Under the pieces are notes generated by a model. The model did no database searches, was not told the DNA's origin, and saw nothing but the letters and a program-made list of their open reading frames with translations. From Cristatella mucedo (lineage: Eukaryota > Bryozoa > Phylactolaemata > Cristatellidae): a DNA stretch of 64,000 bases. Shown piece after piece: positions 32,233 to 48,354 of this stretch. Position numbers and translations under genes: made by a program. Numbering within the stretch: position 1 is the stretch's first letter; each line of letters starts with the position of its first letter. The stretch spans positions 377,001-441,000 of the forward strand of contig WPIO01000060.1 of assembly GCA_009760855.2 (NCBI GenBank). Reading direction: 5' to 3'.

Positions 32233-32675
32233 CCGTGTATTTGCGAAACTCAAGACTAATCAAAATATTAATATAAATGATAATGAATTGTTTTATAATA
32301 CCATAAAACAACTTAAAATATCGTGCACAGTCAGCATGCTAAATCGAACATAAAGGCAGCTAGCGATTCAACGTAAAGCGATGCCTCGCCACAAACGATC
32401 GGCATAGTACATTGGCTGGCTGGCACACCTAGTCCTAGAAACACTAGCAAGCTAGTATTTTCCTCTTTATTCACGGTCGCCATTTAAGCCCAAGCTAATC
32501 ACGCACGAGATGCTGCTGTTCACCACGTGGCAGCACACGAGATGCTGGCGCGTCTCCCATATTATGAAGGGCAAAATGTGTGGCACGTGCACAATGTACG
32601 CGTAGTGAAGGTACTGCTGAGGTCAAGGTTTTCATTGCTTTGGCACCAACGGAGCCGCTCTCGAGCTCCTCGTCG

Positions 32676-33645
32676 TGCTAATGTAAAGTAATGTAGTGTA
32701 TCTGCGTCCGTAACTTCACAAAGACTATGTGGATGTTACACAGGAGAGTTTTGTATAGTGCACTCACAGCTTTAGCGGCTTTCGGTAAGCATTCGGTAGC
32801 CAACAGACTTCGTCTCACGCAACAAAAGAGAAAGTGGGAAGCATAGCAGAGTCGGGAGAGCAGTTGAGATAGTGAGTAGCATGGAAGTAGCAGCTCAGGA
32901 CCGCTGAAAAAGATGTGCCACAGTCGGCAGCAGGAGAGTAGTTGTCGTTGCGTAAGAATTGTGGAAGCGAGTTCCACAGCCTAGGACCTGCAGAGCTAAA
33001 GTTTCAGTCACCGTTGGTCTTTAAGCGGAGGAATGGAACAGCTAGTTTATCGTCCATACAGGACCTGAGGGCACGAGAAGGCTGAAACTGGTGCAGCAGT
33101 TCAGCTAGGTATGGAGGAACCAAGCGGTGGCGGGCCTTGTGGGTCGGCGTAAGACCTTTGCTCTGTATCCGTTAATCAACCGGCAGCCATCCTAGCTCTT
33201 TCAGCAAAGGAGACCTGTGGTCAAAACTATGGGACTTGAAAAATAGCCTTGCAGACATATTCATAGCCATCTACAGAGGCCTATTCGCTTTTTTGGTAGC
33301 CCAGCCAAAGGTAATTACAATAATCAAGCCGAGACAGAACTAAGGAGCTAGCCTTCTAATCCAGTCACACGCTTATGGTGTCCTATGAGCAACAGTTTGG
33401 TTTTATCGTCATTTAGTTTCAAGAAGTTTTCCGAGATCCATGATCGAATGTCGGAAAGGCAAGCATTTAGTTTATTAGTTGCTGCAGTAGTTTCCGACGG
33501 TTTGAATGACAAATACAGCCGGGTATCGTCAGCATAATAGGGATATCTTGTTCCATGAGACTTAATCACTTTTTCCGAGGTTGAGTATAAATAAAGAACA
33601 GCAAAGGACTGAGGACGGACCTTGAGGGACTCCACAGATGCCGAT
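32676..33645 (-). mobile_element. LINE-B fragment with RT active site
   Basis: The minus strand carries RYPYYADDTRLYLSFKPSET, ISENFLKLNDDKTKLLLIG and then, after a gap, the ORF end (AELLHQFQPSRALRSCMDDK-like; GPRLWNSLPQFLRNDNYS) and the ACATTACATT-type tail. Stops and a deletion between the RT and the C-terminal part show it is dead. The sequence differs clearly from LINE-A. Confidence 0.85.
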
Positions 33646-33661
33646 CCTCTTACCAGCGATC

Positions 33662-33777
<116 letters not shown>

Positions 33778-34464
33778 GGCGACATTAAAGATCGCGGTGC
33801 TCCCGAGACCGGCTACGTCTGCTTGCCGTAGGCTTCGTGCCTAAATTTGAGGCACATACATGTGTGCCATTGACAGCGAGCATGCTTTGTCGAGCGTTGC
33901 TTGCCACCCATTCACGCAAATATGTCGCGCTCGGGCGTCGGACCCTTGAAACTTTTAGTTCTGAGATGCCTCTCGCTGCTGCGCCAAACGCAAAGGACTC
34001 GCTCCGCCACACCCTCGTCCGGTCGCTCCACTAGACGCAAACGCCGCTCATCTTGGACGCAGATAAAGCGCGAGACGAGAGGAAGACGAGAGGAGCGGGC
34101 AGAAGACAGACGAGACGAGCGGTGCTCCTCGTCTGCGCTTCGTACAGCACGTCGTGGCGGACACGCCCTTCTCTCTGCCGGCGATCGCTGCAGGCCGCAC
34201 TGCTAATATACGCTTAATATACGCTAATAATATACGCTTGTTCCATACGTCTGCTGCTGACTGCAGTAGCGCGATTTTGGCGTGAAATGTTCTTCCTAAT
34301 TTAGAAACTCGCAACAGGATGAAGCTAACATGAGATACGGATGACCGATGAGTGTACTAGGTACTGATTAGTTCCAAGGCCTCCGAATGACACGTCACCC
34401 TTGTCCTCGTGTCAGTTCCTGTTCCGGCGTGGTGGCATGCCGGCACGGAAGTGCAGAAACTACT

Positions 34465-37562
<3,098 letters not shown>

Positions 37563-38344
37563 CTATAAAGTTCGTCAAGTGTAAGCATATCGTGAGCTCA
37601 ACTGCTAGTACTCGCTGCGGCACGTACTCGTCTGTTGAATTGAACATACGAAAATCTAAGACTCTTTGCCAGCTGCACGACCTGTAGTTGCTACATTTTA
37701 AATATGCGCATGCGATATACTATGTATAGAATACGGACGGACGCGGTTCGACCACGCACGATAAATAGGTTCCCGAAGAGCTTCAATTTAGGTAGCCGAA
37801 GAGGCAACGTGCGCGAGGAATGGCTGCATGCTACAGTTAGTAGAACGAGTCGAGGATTTGCACGAGAAGGGGCGGGTCCAAGCAACGAACTGGTGCATGG
37901 CCTCCAGAGATTCAGTTGTATCTGGATGAAAGGCCTTATGCATAGCGACCGGTTGTGAGGCCACGCTCGGCTTTAATGAGCGCGGAGTCTCTTGAAATGT
38001 TGCTGAGCCATCGAGGCGTCTTCTGAGTGCGAAAAACATTCTTTATTTTCCGAGCGTTCCATTCAGCCCCAAAAAAAGCCGTGCCACTATTCAGCAGCGC
38101 TCTTATAAAGAGCAGCTACAAGAGAATGATCGTCTGCCCCTTTAGCTAGCAGCCTGTGTCTCATGCAGCGCAGGCAGTCAAGTGAGAGTCGAGCACAGTC
38201 CGCGAGCAGAAATGGGAGCAAAATCCTGAAAGGAAATTAATAAAAAATGTGCAATAATTTTTTCAAGGCGTGCAATATCTTGCTCCATAAATTCTATCTT
38301 CAGAGAAATCGATGATAGCATGGTGTTCAATCAACGACCAGGGA

Positions 38345-39255
<911 letters not shown>

Positions 39256-39289
39256 AAGCTGTACCACAACAAGAATCCTCCAAGTGCTT

Positions 39290-39385
39290 CAGATCGTGCT
39301 TCCTTTGCAGCAAATGTAAAGTGCCTAGGAAGAGATTGAGTTCTCAGAAGGCGCTATATCAAATATATTATTATTATTATAAACA
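39290..39385 (+). mobile_element. LINE-A 3' tail
   Basis: TTTGCAGCAAATGTAAAGTG, GAGATTGAGTTCTCAGAAGG, TATATCAAATATATTATTAT. Confidence 0.8.
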
Positions 39386-40374
39386 TGTCGACCAGTCTGA
39401 AGTCCACGCGTCAGTGCCGTGTACGAGCTGGTTAGCCACTCTGCTTTTATTCAATGCTTTGGCAAATGGAAAAATAGTGGTAATACTATTGATTATATTT
39501 ATATAGCTCTAGGAGAACTAAATTCCTTTTTTTAGGGACTCGATATATGCTGCAGAGGAGACGTGTCAATTGGATTGTGATGACCCGCACAAGCGTACAA
39601 CAGAAACTTCACACGTTCTGAGCAAAGGCTGTGAGGAACAGGCGGGTTTTAAAGCTGCTTTTCAAATTACGCTGTTCCACGACGAGTACGCGCTTGGCCG
39701 ACGTCCGTCTCGTAAAGTAGTGGGGAAATCCACTTTCTTGCTAGTTGTGCGCCTTAGTCACTAAAGCTCCTATTATTATTATTTATGACCACATTTTCCG
39801 ATACAGAACGACCGTAAGCCGTCGTGCCACGGGTCAAAGCGTCAAAATAGAATTTCACCTCGAGCGGTGAACGATCCCGAAACCCTTCCAGTGCCCCAAA
39901 CGATTGAGTCGTCGAAGCTAATCTTTGTGAGGCGTTTAAGACATCGCCACAAAGCCTAGTGTTTATATCGATGTACTTATTAAATGTACACGCTCGAGAA
40001 GAATCCCGATGTACTGCGTGAATTAATGTGTATATTCTTAGTGTCAAAACTTGACTCCAAGTACAACGCTCGGCGCAGAGGACGCCGTAACAGCCATTAT
40101 GTCTACTGCGGTCGGCGACCGGCGAGTGCGTCATTCGCTGCACGACTCTCGAGGGTCCAGGGGAGCAGCGGAAGCGCTCCTCCGCTCCCCCCCCCCTACG
40201 AGCGGTCCTCTACCGAGTCCTTGGCGAACTGTGAATGGCTGCACCTGAAAGCGTGGCTGTTTTAGCGGCGCATTCAAGGAAATCGGTATTTTCAGAATAC
40301 CAAATATCTAGAGAATTAAGCCTTTCTATTTGAAGCGTTTGATCGCTAACCGCAGCGCCCGGAACCTGTGACCT

Positions 40375-40650
40375 AGAATGTAATGTAATGTATATCCGTC
40401 TGTAACTCCACAAAGTCATAAAGACTACGTGGGTATTGCGCAGGAGAGTTTTGTGTAGCGCACTCACAGCCTAAGAGGCTTTCGGTAGCCAACAGACTTT
40501 GTCTCGCGCAACAAAGAGAAAATGGGAAGTATAGCAGAGTGAGGAGAGCAGTTGAGGTACTGGGTAGCATGGAAGTAGCAGCTCAGGACCACTGGAAAGG
40601 ATGAGCCATAGTCGGCAGCAGTAGAGTAGTTGTCGTTGTGTAAGAACACT
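40375..40650 (-). mobile_element. LINE-B 3' fragment
   Basis: The reversed tail AATGTAATGTATATCCGTC, TTGTGTAGCGCACTCACAGC and the reversed ORF end up to CAGTAGAGTAGTTGTCGTTG. Absent from the matched place in unit I, so it is younger than the duplication. Confidence 0.82.
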
Positions 40651-40841
40651 TGAACATCCATGGGACAGCCTTGTGACAGCCTTGTGGCATGAAAATGGTT
40701 TCGGAATGAGCACGGCCGATTTATGGCTATCGTTATTGTGCATACTATGCGTGCAAGTGAACAACGCAACTTGAGAAGTCATCGGCACTTTCTTCACTGA
40801 CCCCAGACCTCGGATACCTGCTAGGCGGTAGCTAGCATAAG

Positions 40842-41115
<274 letters not shown>

Positions 41116-41315
41116 GCTTATTTGTTCTGGCAATATACCTGCTGCCTTGCTGGTCATTCTGCTGTTGGACGGACGAGGGCGCCGTAAACTCTTAGGTATC
41201 CCTGAATGCCTTGTTGTCTGACGTCACGGATGCTGACGGGATCGCCGGAAGTTGTTTTTTCTCGGCGAGATCTGGTCCCAACATGGATGCTCCCAGTTAC
41301 AATCTGACTGGGCAG

Positions 41316-41430
41316 GATAATAATAATAAAAATAATAACTATAAATTTGAATAGCGCCCTTAGAGAACTTGATATCTTTCTAGGCACTTTAAATATGCTG
41401 TAAAGAAAGCATGATCAAATAGGTGAGCGA
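41316..41430 (-). mobile_element. LINE-A 3' tail
   Basis: (ATA)n, AGCGCCCTTAGAGAACTTGA, TCTTTCTAGGCACTTTAAAT and AAGCATGATCAAAT. Inserted only in unit II. Confidence 0.78.
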
Positions 41431-41965
41431 AGATGCATAGTTAGGGCGCGCAGCTACTGGGCCGGCGTTTTAGAGGGGCTAAGCGCTTTCCCTGAACCTG
41501 GGGCTACGGAAGATATTCCGGGATCCGACTTGCGGGATCTGAGATGCGTACTCTCAGCACACGTCAGATAAGTACACACACTGCAGCCCAGCTTCAGGCG
41601 GCCTCCGAGGGGCATAACAAGCAGTCGGCGCTATGATCGCCAGCGCTCTCATTTAGTTTTCAGTAACAGCGCGCATCATGTGATCGCTGTCGCTGCGTTG
41701 AAATATGCTGCAGGTTTTTGCCTTTGCGGTATATCTAACACACGTCTATTCTAATTTACCAGTAAATCTATCTACGTACTTGCGATGCTTATTTCGACGG
41801 ACATTTCGCTCCGTTCGAGAGCATTTGTCTTGGACTTGATCTCCCTCCCCCGCGTCCGTACTCGTTCGCGATACTCGTACGAATTTTCGTTGGATTTCGA
41901 TGTAAAGTTGCCGTCAGAATTTGCAGCAGCGTCTACCACTGCGATTCCTTTTCGGACGACGATAT

Positions 41966-42052
41966 AATAATAATAATGCACTTGATTAAGCGCCCTCGGA
42001 GAACTCAGTCTCTTTCTAGGCGCTTTACATTTGCTGCAAAGGGATATTAAAA
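41966..42052 (-). mobile_element. LINE-A 3' tail, interrupting the MSDES ORF copy II
   Basis: ATAATAATAATGCACTTGAT, GCGCCCTCGGAGAACTCAGT, CTTTACATTTGCTGCAAAGG. It separates the first 40 codons of the MSDES copy II from its downstream homologous sequence. Confidence 0.85.
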
Positions 42053-42053
42053 A

Positions 42054-42171
42054 GCTTCTCTCGGCGTTCATCGATTTCTCGAGCTCTTGCCCGACTCGGG
42101 TGACAGATGGCGGCTATCGCGACGATGACCGGCAAGAAAACGAGAAACCAGCGCATCGACTCGTCGGACAT
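42054..42171 (-). pseudogene. MSDES protein copy II, cut by LINE-A tail
   Basis: Minus-strand MSDESMRWFLVFLPVIVAIA, then AICHPSRARAREIDERREK before the LINE-A tail begins. It has a better hydrophobic core than copy I and the same RARA segment. The insertion truncates this frame. Beyond it, an open stretch (NSDGNFTSKSNENSYEYRER...) on the minus strand also aligns with unit I. Family unknown. Confidence 0.3.
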
Positions 42172-42954
42172 GAAGGAGAGCGGGACGGGAATAAATAGCG
42201 AGACGGGAAATATACCATCTGCACGTAGGCAGCGCACCGTTGACGAATGGTGCGCACTGCACAGCGAGCCTCGACTTTGGCGCCTTTCGCACCGCCTTCG
42301 CCTCGACCGATCGGCGAGAGTCCAGTTGGCCGGCACACGGTCTGTTTCAGGGCGGCCGCCACCGCGCTCACTTCGCGCCTCGCTTGCTTCGTCCGAATGT
42401 GCGTCCGCGCTGCGCAGGAATTTATTTATTTATTTATTTTTAATTCTAGCAGCTCGGCGTCCGCGTTGTGCGTGAATTCTAGTGGCTCGGCGGCCGGCCC
42501 TCGCGTCGTCGCCGCCGACGAACGAACTCTCTTCTCCTTCTCTAGTCGCCACGATCAATGCGCTTCGCTGGAGCGGCGGGGCCAGCGATCAATCAATCCA
42601 CAGAGCCCTTGCTCCACGCTGCCGAGGCCGGCTTGCCCTTGTACTGCTCCGCGTTCTTCAGCCTCGGTCGATGTAATAATTTATCCTAGTAATTGTCTTG
42701 GGAGTACCAACCGCAAGCGTTTCGCCACACATCGCCTTTTGGTCATTGGCTGAGCTGAATAAGGAGGATCAACTAGGATGGGTAGACGATGAAGGTACGT
42801 TTGTCTGCTCTTTATGCTTACTCGTTTTTTTTCTTGCTCTTTCTATTTGCTCGTTTGTCGTCCGTTTGCCCTGTATTCATAAATTTTAAAATGAACTTAA
42901 AATATCGTAACGATTCGATCTCGAACCGGTGAATAAGGAAATTGATATTTTCCG

Positions 42955-43172
42955 TATCTTTTTGTTTCTGAAAGTGCCCTTGGCTCGTCCATACCTAGCT
43001 GAACTGCTGCACCCATTTCAGCCTCTTCGCGCCCTCAGGTCCTGTGTGGACAATAAATTAGCTGTCCCATTCCTCCGCTTAAAGACCGTTGGCGACAGAA
43101 GCTTTAGCTCTGCAGGTCCTAGACTGTGGAACTCGCTTCCACAATTCTTACGCAACGACAACTACTCTTCCC
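42955..43172 (+). mobile_element. LINE-B fragment (ORF C-terminus)
   Basis: An open frame reads ARPYLAELLHPFQPLRALRS, VDNKLAVPFLRLKTVGDRSF, GPRLWNSLPQFLRNDNYSSH. It breaks off inside the final codons and joins LINE-A directly. Confidence 0.85.
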
Positions 43173-45034
43173 ACTAGAATGCTGTTCCTCGGTTCCTGGC
43201 TGCGCCTCAATGTCTGCATTTAAACAGGTCACTAGTGATGTAGTCCTAAAGCTCGTATCTCAATCAAAGAAGACAACAAGTCCACTGGACCCTATTCCCA
43301 CTGTCCTGCTCCTACGTTGCATTGATCTGCTGCTGCCATGCATAACCAACATCATTAATATGTCATTAGCCTCAGGTCAGGTCCCAGCACCTTTCAAAAA
43401 AGCTGTAGTCAGGCCACTTCTCAAGAAGGCTACACTAGACCAAGAGAACTTAAGCAACTACCGCCCAGTCTCCCTTCTACCATTCCTATCAAAGACACTG
43501 GAACGGGTCGTGGCAGACCAGCTGAACTCGTATATCGAAACCTCACACCTTGCTAGTAAGTTCCAGTCTGGCTTTAGAGCTAATCACTCCACAGAGTCAG
43601 CATTGCTTCGGGTACACAACGACCTACTTAGGAATGCAGACATGGGTAGAGTGTCTCTTCTTGTTTTTGCTCGATCTTTCGGCAGCTTTTGATACCATCG
43701 ATCACAAAGTACTTCTAGAGTGCCTCTCATCTCGCCTGGGCATCACTGGCACTGCTCTGCAGTGGTTCAGGTCCTATCTCAGTGGGAGACTCCAGAGTGT
43801 TGATGTGAATGGACAAAGATCATCTGAAGTACCTCTAAAATATGGAGTACCTCAGGGCTCTGTGCTAGGTCCGGTTCTTTTCACCGTTTATACTCTCCCT
43901 CTCGCTGATGTGATTGCCAAGCACAATCTAGGCTTTCACTTCTATGCGGATGACACTCAGTTGTACCTTTGCTTTGATCCCTCCCAGCCTTCGAGCACCT
44001 CAAATTCTCTCAACTCACTTGCTGCATGCATTGATGACATCCGATCATGGATGGCAGCAAATTTTCTAAAACTAAACGATGATAAAACTAACTTACTAGT
44101 TATGGGCAAACCTAGTGTTATTCAGAGATTGGAAAGGCTGACGCTCAAAATTGGCTCTGCCAGCATATCTTCAGTTGCATCAGCTCGAAATCTAGGTGTC
44201 ATATTCCAAAGCGACCTCTCGTTAGACGACCATATCAGCTCCACAGTCAAATCAGCCTATTTTCAGCTTCATAACATTGCTAAAATTCGGGCTTGTTTAG
44301 ATAAGGATACCACGTCCAAGTTGGTCCATGCATTCGTGACATCTCGTCTCGACTTCTGCAACTCACTGCTTACTGGCCTACCAGCATGTGCGATCAGGCG
44401 ATTGCAGCTGGTGCAAAACTCTGCAGCTAGGCTTGTCTGTCGTGAGCGTCGCAGTTGCCACATTACTCCACTTCTCGCCGACCTGCACTGGTTACCAGTC
44501 AAGCAACGGATTGACTTCAAGGTTTTGTCGCTCACTTTTAGGTCTCTTCATTCTATGGCTCCAGCCTATCTTTCAGATATACTACCCCATCAGGCAAAGC
44601 ATCGTACCACTCGCTTTTCGGAATCCAACAGTCTAGAAATACCTCATACAAACCTTAAATCCTTTGGAGACCGTGCATTTAGCTCGTATGCTCCCACAGC
44701 CTGGAACTCCCTCCCGACCTGCATCAGAACATCCCCTGACCTGACCACATTTAAAAGAAACTTAAAAACATACCTATTTAGGACAGCATTTAGTGGGTCC
44801 TTGTGATTCGTCCTCGATGTGCTTATGCGTGCTGACACTGTTCATGCTGCCACTAACCACATTTGCATGCTGACCCAGTGCATGTAACCCCTAACCATGT
44901 TATTCATTTTGTTTGTTTTTCAAGCATGATTTTACTTACTATTCTATTGCGTATCACTTTGCAGCAAATGTAAAGCGCCTAGAAAGAGATTAAGTTCTCT
45001 GAGGGCGCTTTATCAAGTGCAATATTATTATTAC
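43173..45034 (+). mobile_element. LINE-A, longest copy (1.86 kb), one-base frameshift
   Basis: It starts in the segment before the RT palm (FKQVTSDVVLKLVSQSKKTT, LDPIPTVLLL, FKKAVVRPLLKKATLD, NLSNYRPVSLLPFLSKTLER), then continues through the fingers to KFQSGFRANHST. Near 43665 a T5 run replaces the T4 of the 21-kb copy and shifts the frame. The second frame continues LLDLSAAFDTIDHKVLLE, YGVPQGSVLGPVLF, FHFYADDTQLYLCF and on to FRTAFSGSL (stop near 44804-44806). The tail is GATTAAGTTCTCTGAGGGCG, TTTATCAAGTGCAATATTAT. No endonuclease remains. Apart from the shift the frame is intact, so it is a young copy. Confidence 0.92.
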
Positions 45035-45195
45035 TCTCCTACTGCCGACTATCACGCTGTAAAGCCGACCCGTCCTCCTGGCAAGCGCTCGCAGCTGCCG
45101 TGCTATGCGGCTCAGCATATCAAGGACCTTCGGGCAACGCGGCCGGTTATGCCGGTGTTGCGTTACTGTGTCTCCGGCTGTAGCAGCGCTAGTGG
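45035..45195 (+). mobile_element. Gypsy-like gag fragment
   Basis: TAAAGCCGACCCGTCCTCCT, CAAGCGCTCGCAGC, GCGGCTCAGCATATCAAGGA and CCTTCGGGCAA match 47322-47435, the gag part of the LTR element, with CTGCCGACTATCACGC at the left edge. Confidence 0.65.
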
Positions 45196-45284
45196 AGTAG
45201 TGGAGTCTCACGGAGACGCGAAGGCACGAGCGGGCGAACGTGAGTGGTAAACGAGACTCTCTTTATTCCCCCGGCGGGTACACA

Positions 45285-45314
45285 CACACACATATATATA
45301 TATAAATATATATG

Positions 45315-45345
<31 letters not shown>
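45285..45345. repeat. (AT)n with CA start
   Basis: A short CACACA run is followed by about 55 bases of AT-rich dinucleotide repeat. Confidence 0.9.
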
Positions 45346-45349
<4 letters not shown>

Positions 45350-45449
45350 CTAGGGGCTGACTCACCACAGATAAGGAAGTGCATCCGTGGTGAGCCGCCG
45401 CTGTGGGCCACAAGCCCACATCAAAGGCTGCACCGAGCCAACCCCCAAA

Positions 45450-45947
45450 TCACTTGTCCACATCAAAGGCCGCACGGAGCCAACAGCCCAACCACCCGCC
45501 GCCGAGAGCGGGGCACACACCAGCGGCCGAGAGGCAATAGGCACACACAACATCCCTTCCCCCCCCCCATAGAACGTCAAAGAAAAGCACATAATCCGCC
45601 AGCCTGGCAGGCAGGGGGCGGCGCTCGCGGGCCGAAGTTCGGGCAGCCGTCGGTTCGCTGGCTGGGCTCTCGACTTCCTCAGCGGGCGCTGGCCCCGAGC
45701 CAGCATTCGAGGCCTCTCTCTCTCTCCCAGCATCTCGTTGGGTCTCGATCCACTCGGGGGTCACGTCGAGATTAGGCTCTTGTAGCCGTGGAACTCGCAT
45801 CTTAACCTTATCCAGATGCACGACCTTCCGGTGGCCGGCTTCATTTATGATGCGCAAGGCGACCGGTCCCAGAACCGTTTCTACTCTCCAGCCGCCGAGC
45901 CATCGCGGTGCGAGCTCGTGCCTCGGTCGGCTATCCCACAGCCACAC
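45450..45947 (-). pseudogene. Ty3/Gypsy integrase C-terminal fragment
   Basis: A 165-codon open frame on the minus strand contains VWLWDSRPRHELAPRWLGGW-like sequence, WRVETVLGPVALRIINEAG, RKVVHLDKVKMRVP. This is the layout of the C-terminal domain of Gypsy-type integrases (VWL..., GPY/F-like, KVVHxxRLK). A Pro/Glu-rich tail follows and the frame runs off without RT, RNase H or integrase core. It is opposite in strand to the LTR element at 46.3 kb. Confidence 0.75.
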
Positions 45948-46610
45948 CGGATCTCCGGGACGATAAGACGGCCTTGGCCGGCCGACGCGTCGTCGCCGCC
46001 GACGAACAAACTCTCTTCTCCTTCTCTAGTCGCCACGATAAATGCGCTTCGCTGGAGCGGCGGGGCCAGCGATCAGTCAATCCACAGAGCCGGCTCCACT
46101 GCCAAGGCCGACTTGCCCTTGTACTGCTCCGCGTTCTTCAGCCTCGGTCGATGTAATAATTCATCCTAGTAATTCTCGTCCGACTGCACCATTAAGACGA
46201 CGAATAACGCGTTTCTTTGAGGTTAGATCTGGGTGTTTAGAGATCGGTAGTGATCTATTATGTTGCTGCGCCAGCCACCACGAAGCAATGCACGGTGGCT
46301 GACAAAACCTTGGTGCGTCGCCCGAACGGGCCAACCTCATGCGGTGGCTTTTCAAGCTTTCAGGTTTTACCAGATCGGGCCAAACAGGAGCTTGGCCTGC
46401 TGCTGCCACTAATCAGCAGTGGCCCGCCCACGCTCTCCGGAGCTACTGCTGGGCGCTCTGCTGCTCATTACAACTTACTACAATTGAATGTGCATTTCTT
46501 AGCGGTATTTCACCCTACGAACATTGACACATTTCTGGCGTCCAGCGTGACGCATTTCCGGCATCCAACGAAGATGGTACCGGAACTCAAGGAATCTAGC
46601 TACAACTAAG

Positions 46611-46679
46611 ATGGCCGAGAGGAAAATAGAACTTCTTCAGCGACAGCTGGAGGAGCATCAGAAGGAGGAGCAAACATGA
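46611..46679 (+). pseudogene. Gag N-terminus remnant
   Basis: MAERKIELLQRQLEEHQKEE, then QT and a stop: a short coiled-coil start as in many Gypsy gags, placed about 80 bases after the presumed primer-binding site. Confidence 0.5.
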
Positions 46680-46853
46680 GGCGTCATGTGACCAGCGACC
46701 AGCGCGAGAAGCAGATCCACATTCTGCTCACACCTCGTTAAAAGGTATCAGAGCGTCAGGCAGCAGACAGGCGGACTTATAAAGCGGCGACCCCTCCCCT
46801 ACCTTCATAGCCTTCAACTTCAACAGCAGAGCTGTGGACAGACATACAACTGG

Positions 46854-47270
46854 GTGAATTCAACGCGTTCGCGAGGAGGGCCCCCCTCGCACTCCGTCTC
46901 GACGGAAAACTTGCGAGGGTATTTCTCGTCAGCCAGTCCCCAGTACTATTCAAATTGCTGTCAAACTGCACTGCGCCGCCGCAGACGCCCGCGCTTGAAC
47001 ATTAAGCTCATAGCAGACTACACGAATTCGCAGTTCGACCCTGCACGCTTCCTCCTTCGAGAAGGGTATAAATACCGGTCCGGCATTTGTCAAGAGGCGG
47101 CAGCGTGCGATTCCGTGTCGATCAAGGACCCGCTGGATGACTCACTCCGCACGAAACTCATTTGCTCCGTCGGCAATGAATCCGTTCTCAAAGCGCCGCT
47201 TACTATTGAGGATGACACACTACCCTTCGCTCGCGCCATGCAGGTTGCGGTTGAAGTAGAGGAGTCTTAG
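46854..47270 (+). pseudogene. Gag capsid-region remnant
   Basis: This 138-codon open frame has a second half with IKDPLDDSLRTKLICSVGNE, LTIEDDTLPFARAMQVAVEV and a C-terminal EES. That is the helix arrangement at the end of Gypsy gag capsid domains, where AxxxA...VEEA precedes a zinc knuckle. The downstream zinc-knuckle region (about 47480-47600) is degenerate. Confidence 0.65.
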
Positions 47271-48354
47271 AGAGTCGCTCGAGACACGGTGCGTCAGCAG
47301 CAGCCGCAGCCTATTCACGCTGTATAGCCGACCCGTCCTCCTGACAAGCGCTCGCAGCGCGCGGGCTATGCGGCTCAGCATATCAAGGACCTTCGGGCAA
47401 AGCGGCCGGTCGTGCCGGTGAGTCAGAGCTACAGGCCAGCGACGGCTCACAGTGGCAGCTCCGGCGCAGGAGGGGTCTTCCTTCCTACTCGCTCGCGCCC
47501 TAACTGTGGCGGCCGCTCGAGCAAGAAGTCGCCAGAGCGGCCGCTTTCGAAACACTTTTTTGCAGTTTCTGCTCGGCATCCGCCGGCCACTCACGTAAGA
47601 GCAACAGTAAGCGCTTTGCTTTGTTCGCAGGGCGCCGGCCTCGCGAGCGAAAAGCACTATCGCTAAGAACTCTCCTGCGTAAGCTCACCTCCGCAAGGCG
47701 TCACTCGAGAGCAGCGCACCGCCGAAACTGAGGCAGTCAATTCGACCGAATGCCTACGGAATGCTGCATTCGAGATCGACGCCGGATCGGCGGAAAGCTG
47801 CATTTCCTGCGCCGTCAAGGAACAGCTGGGCCAGCAGCCTGCGCTCGGCCCAGCGCCCGGCCGCCAAGAATCCTCCGCCACCGCCACGAACCCCTGCCCC
47901 GGCGCGCCACCTGCCGGCGCGCTGAGCGAAATTCAGGCCGCGGCTGCGGCAATGTCTAAAAACCGGGAGTCGCAGCCCCACGCGAACTGTCACTGCGATT
48001 CTCGTGGCGACAAAGGTGCCTAACCTAAGCTTGCAAGGCCGAGACGCCATTGTAGAGCTGCAAATCTCGGCAGGTGCGCTCCTTCGCACCGGGGGGGGGG
48101 GGGGAATTGCACGTGCGCCCATGCCGCGCACACAGCCTGGCCGCTGGCTAGCCCGCGAGTGTGTCAAATCTGGGTTACAGCGGACGCTTCTCCACTCTCC
48201 TCCTCCACCGGCGCGTGCAGCGCTACGAACGACGGCGACAAATGCAGGGCGAAGCCTGGCGTGCGCTGCCTGTTTTCGCCGAGGCGTGGGACGACGTGGG
48301 ACGACGACCTCGTACAGCTACGCCAAGAGTCAACTAGGCTGACCCACAAGGCCA

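Larger units (their letters stand above)
11900..32300. repeat. Segmental duplication unit I
   Basis: Collinear matched blocks with unit II (unit I to unit II, kb) are 11.92-12.08 to 32.36-32.53; 13.69-13.84 to 32.55-32.68; 16.64-17.46 to 33.78-34.62; 17.98-18.16 to 35.46-35.65; 18.49-19.2 to 36.30-36.88; 20.1-20.66 to 37.32-37.87; 21.08-21.19 to 37.88-37.98; 23.35-23.75 to 38.03-38.34; 25.98-28.98 to 39.54-42.74; and 31.66-32.37 to 46.18-50.1 (interrupted). The order and orientation are the same throughout, so this is one tandem duplication that later gained different insertions and deletions. The edges are approximate. Confidence 0.8.
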
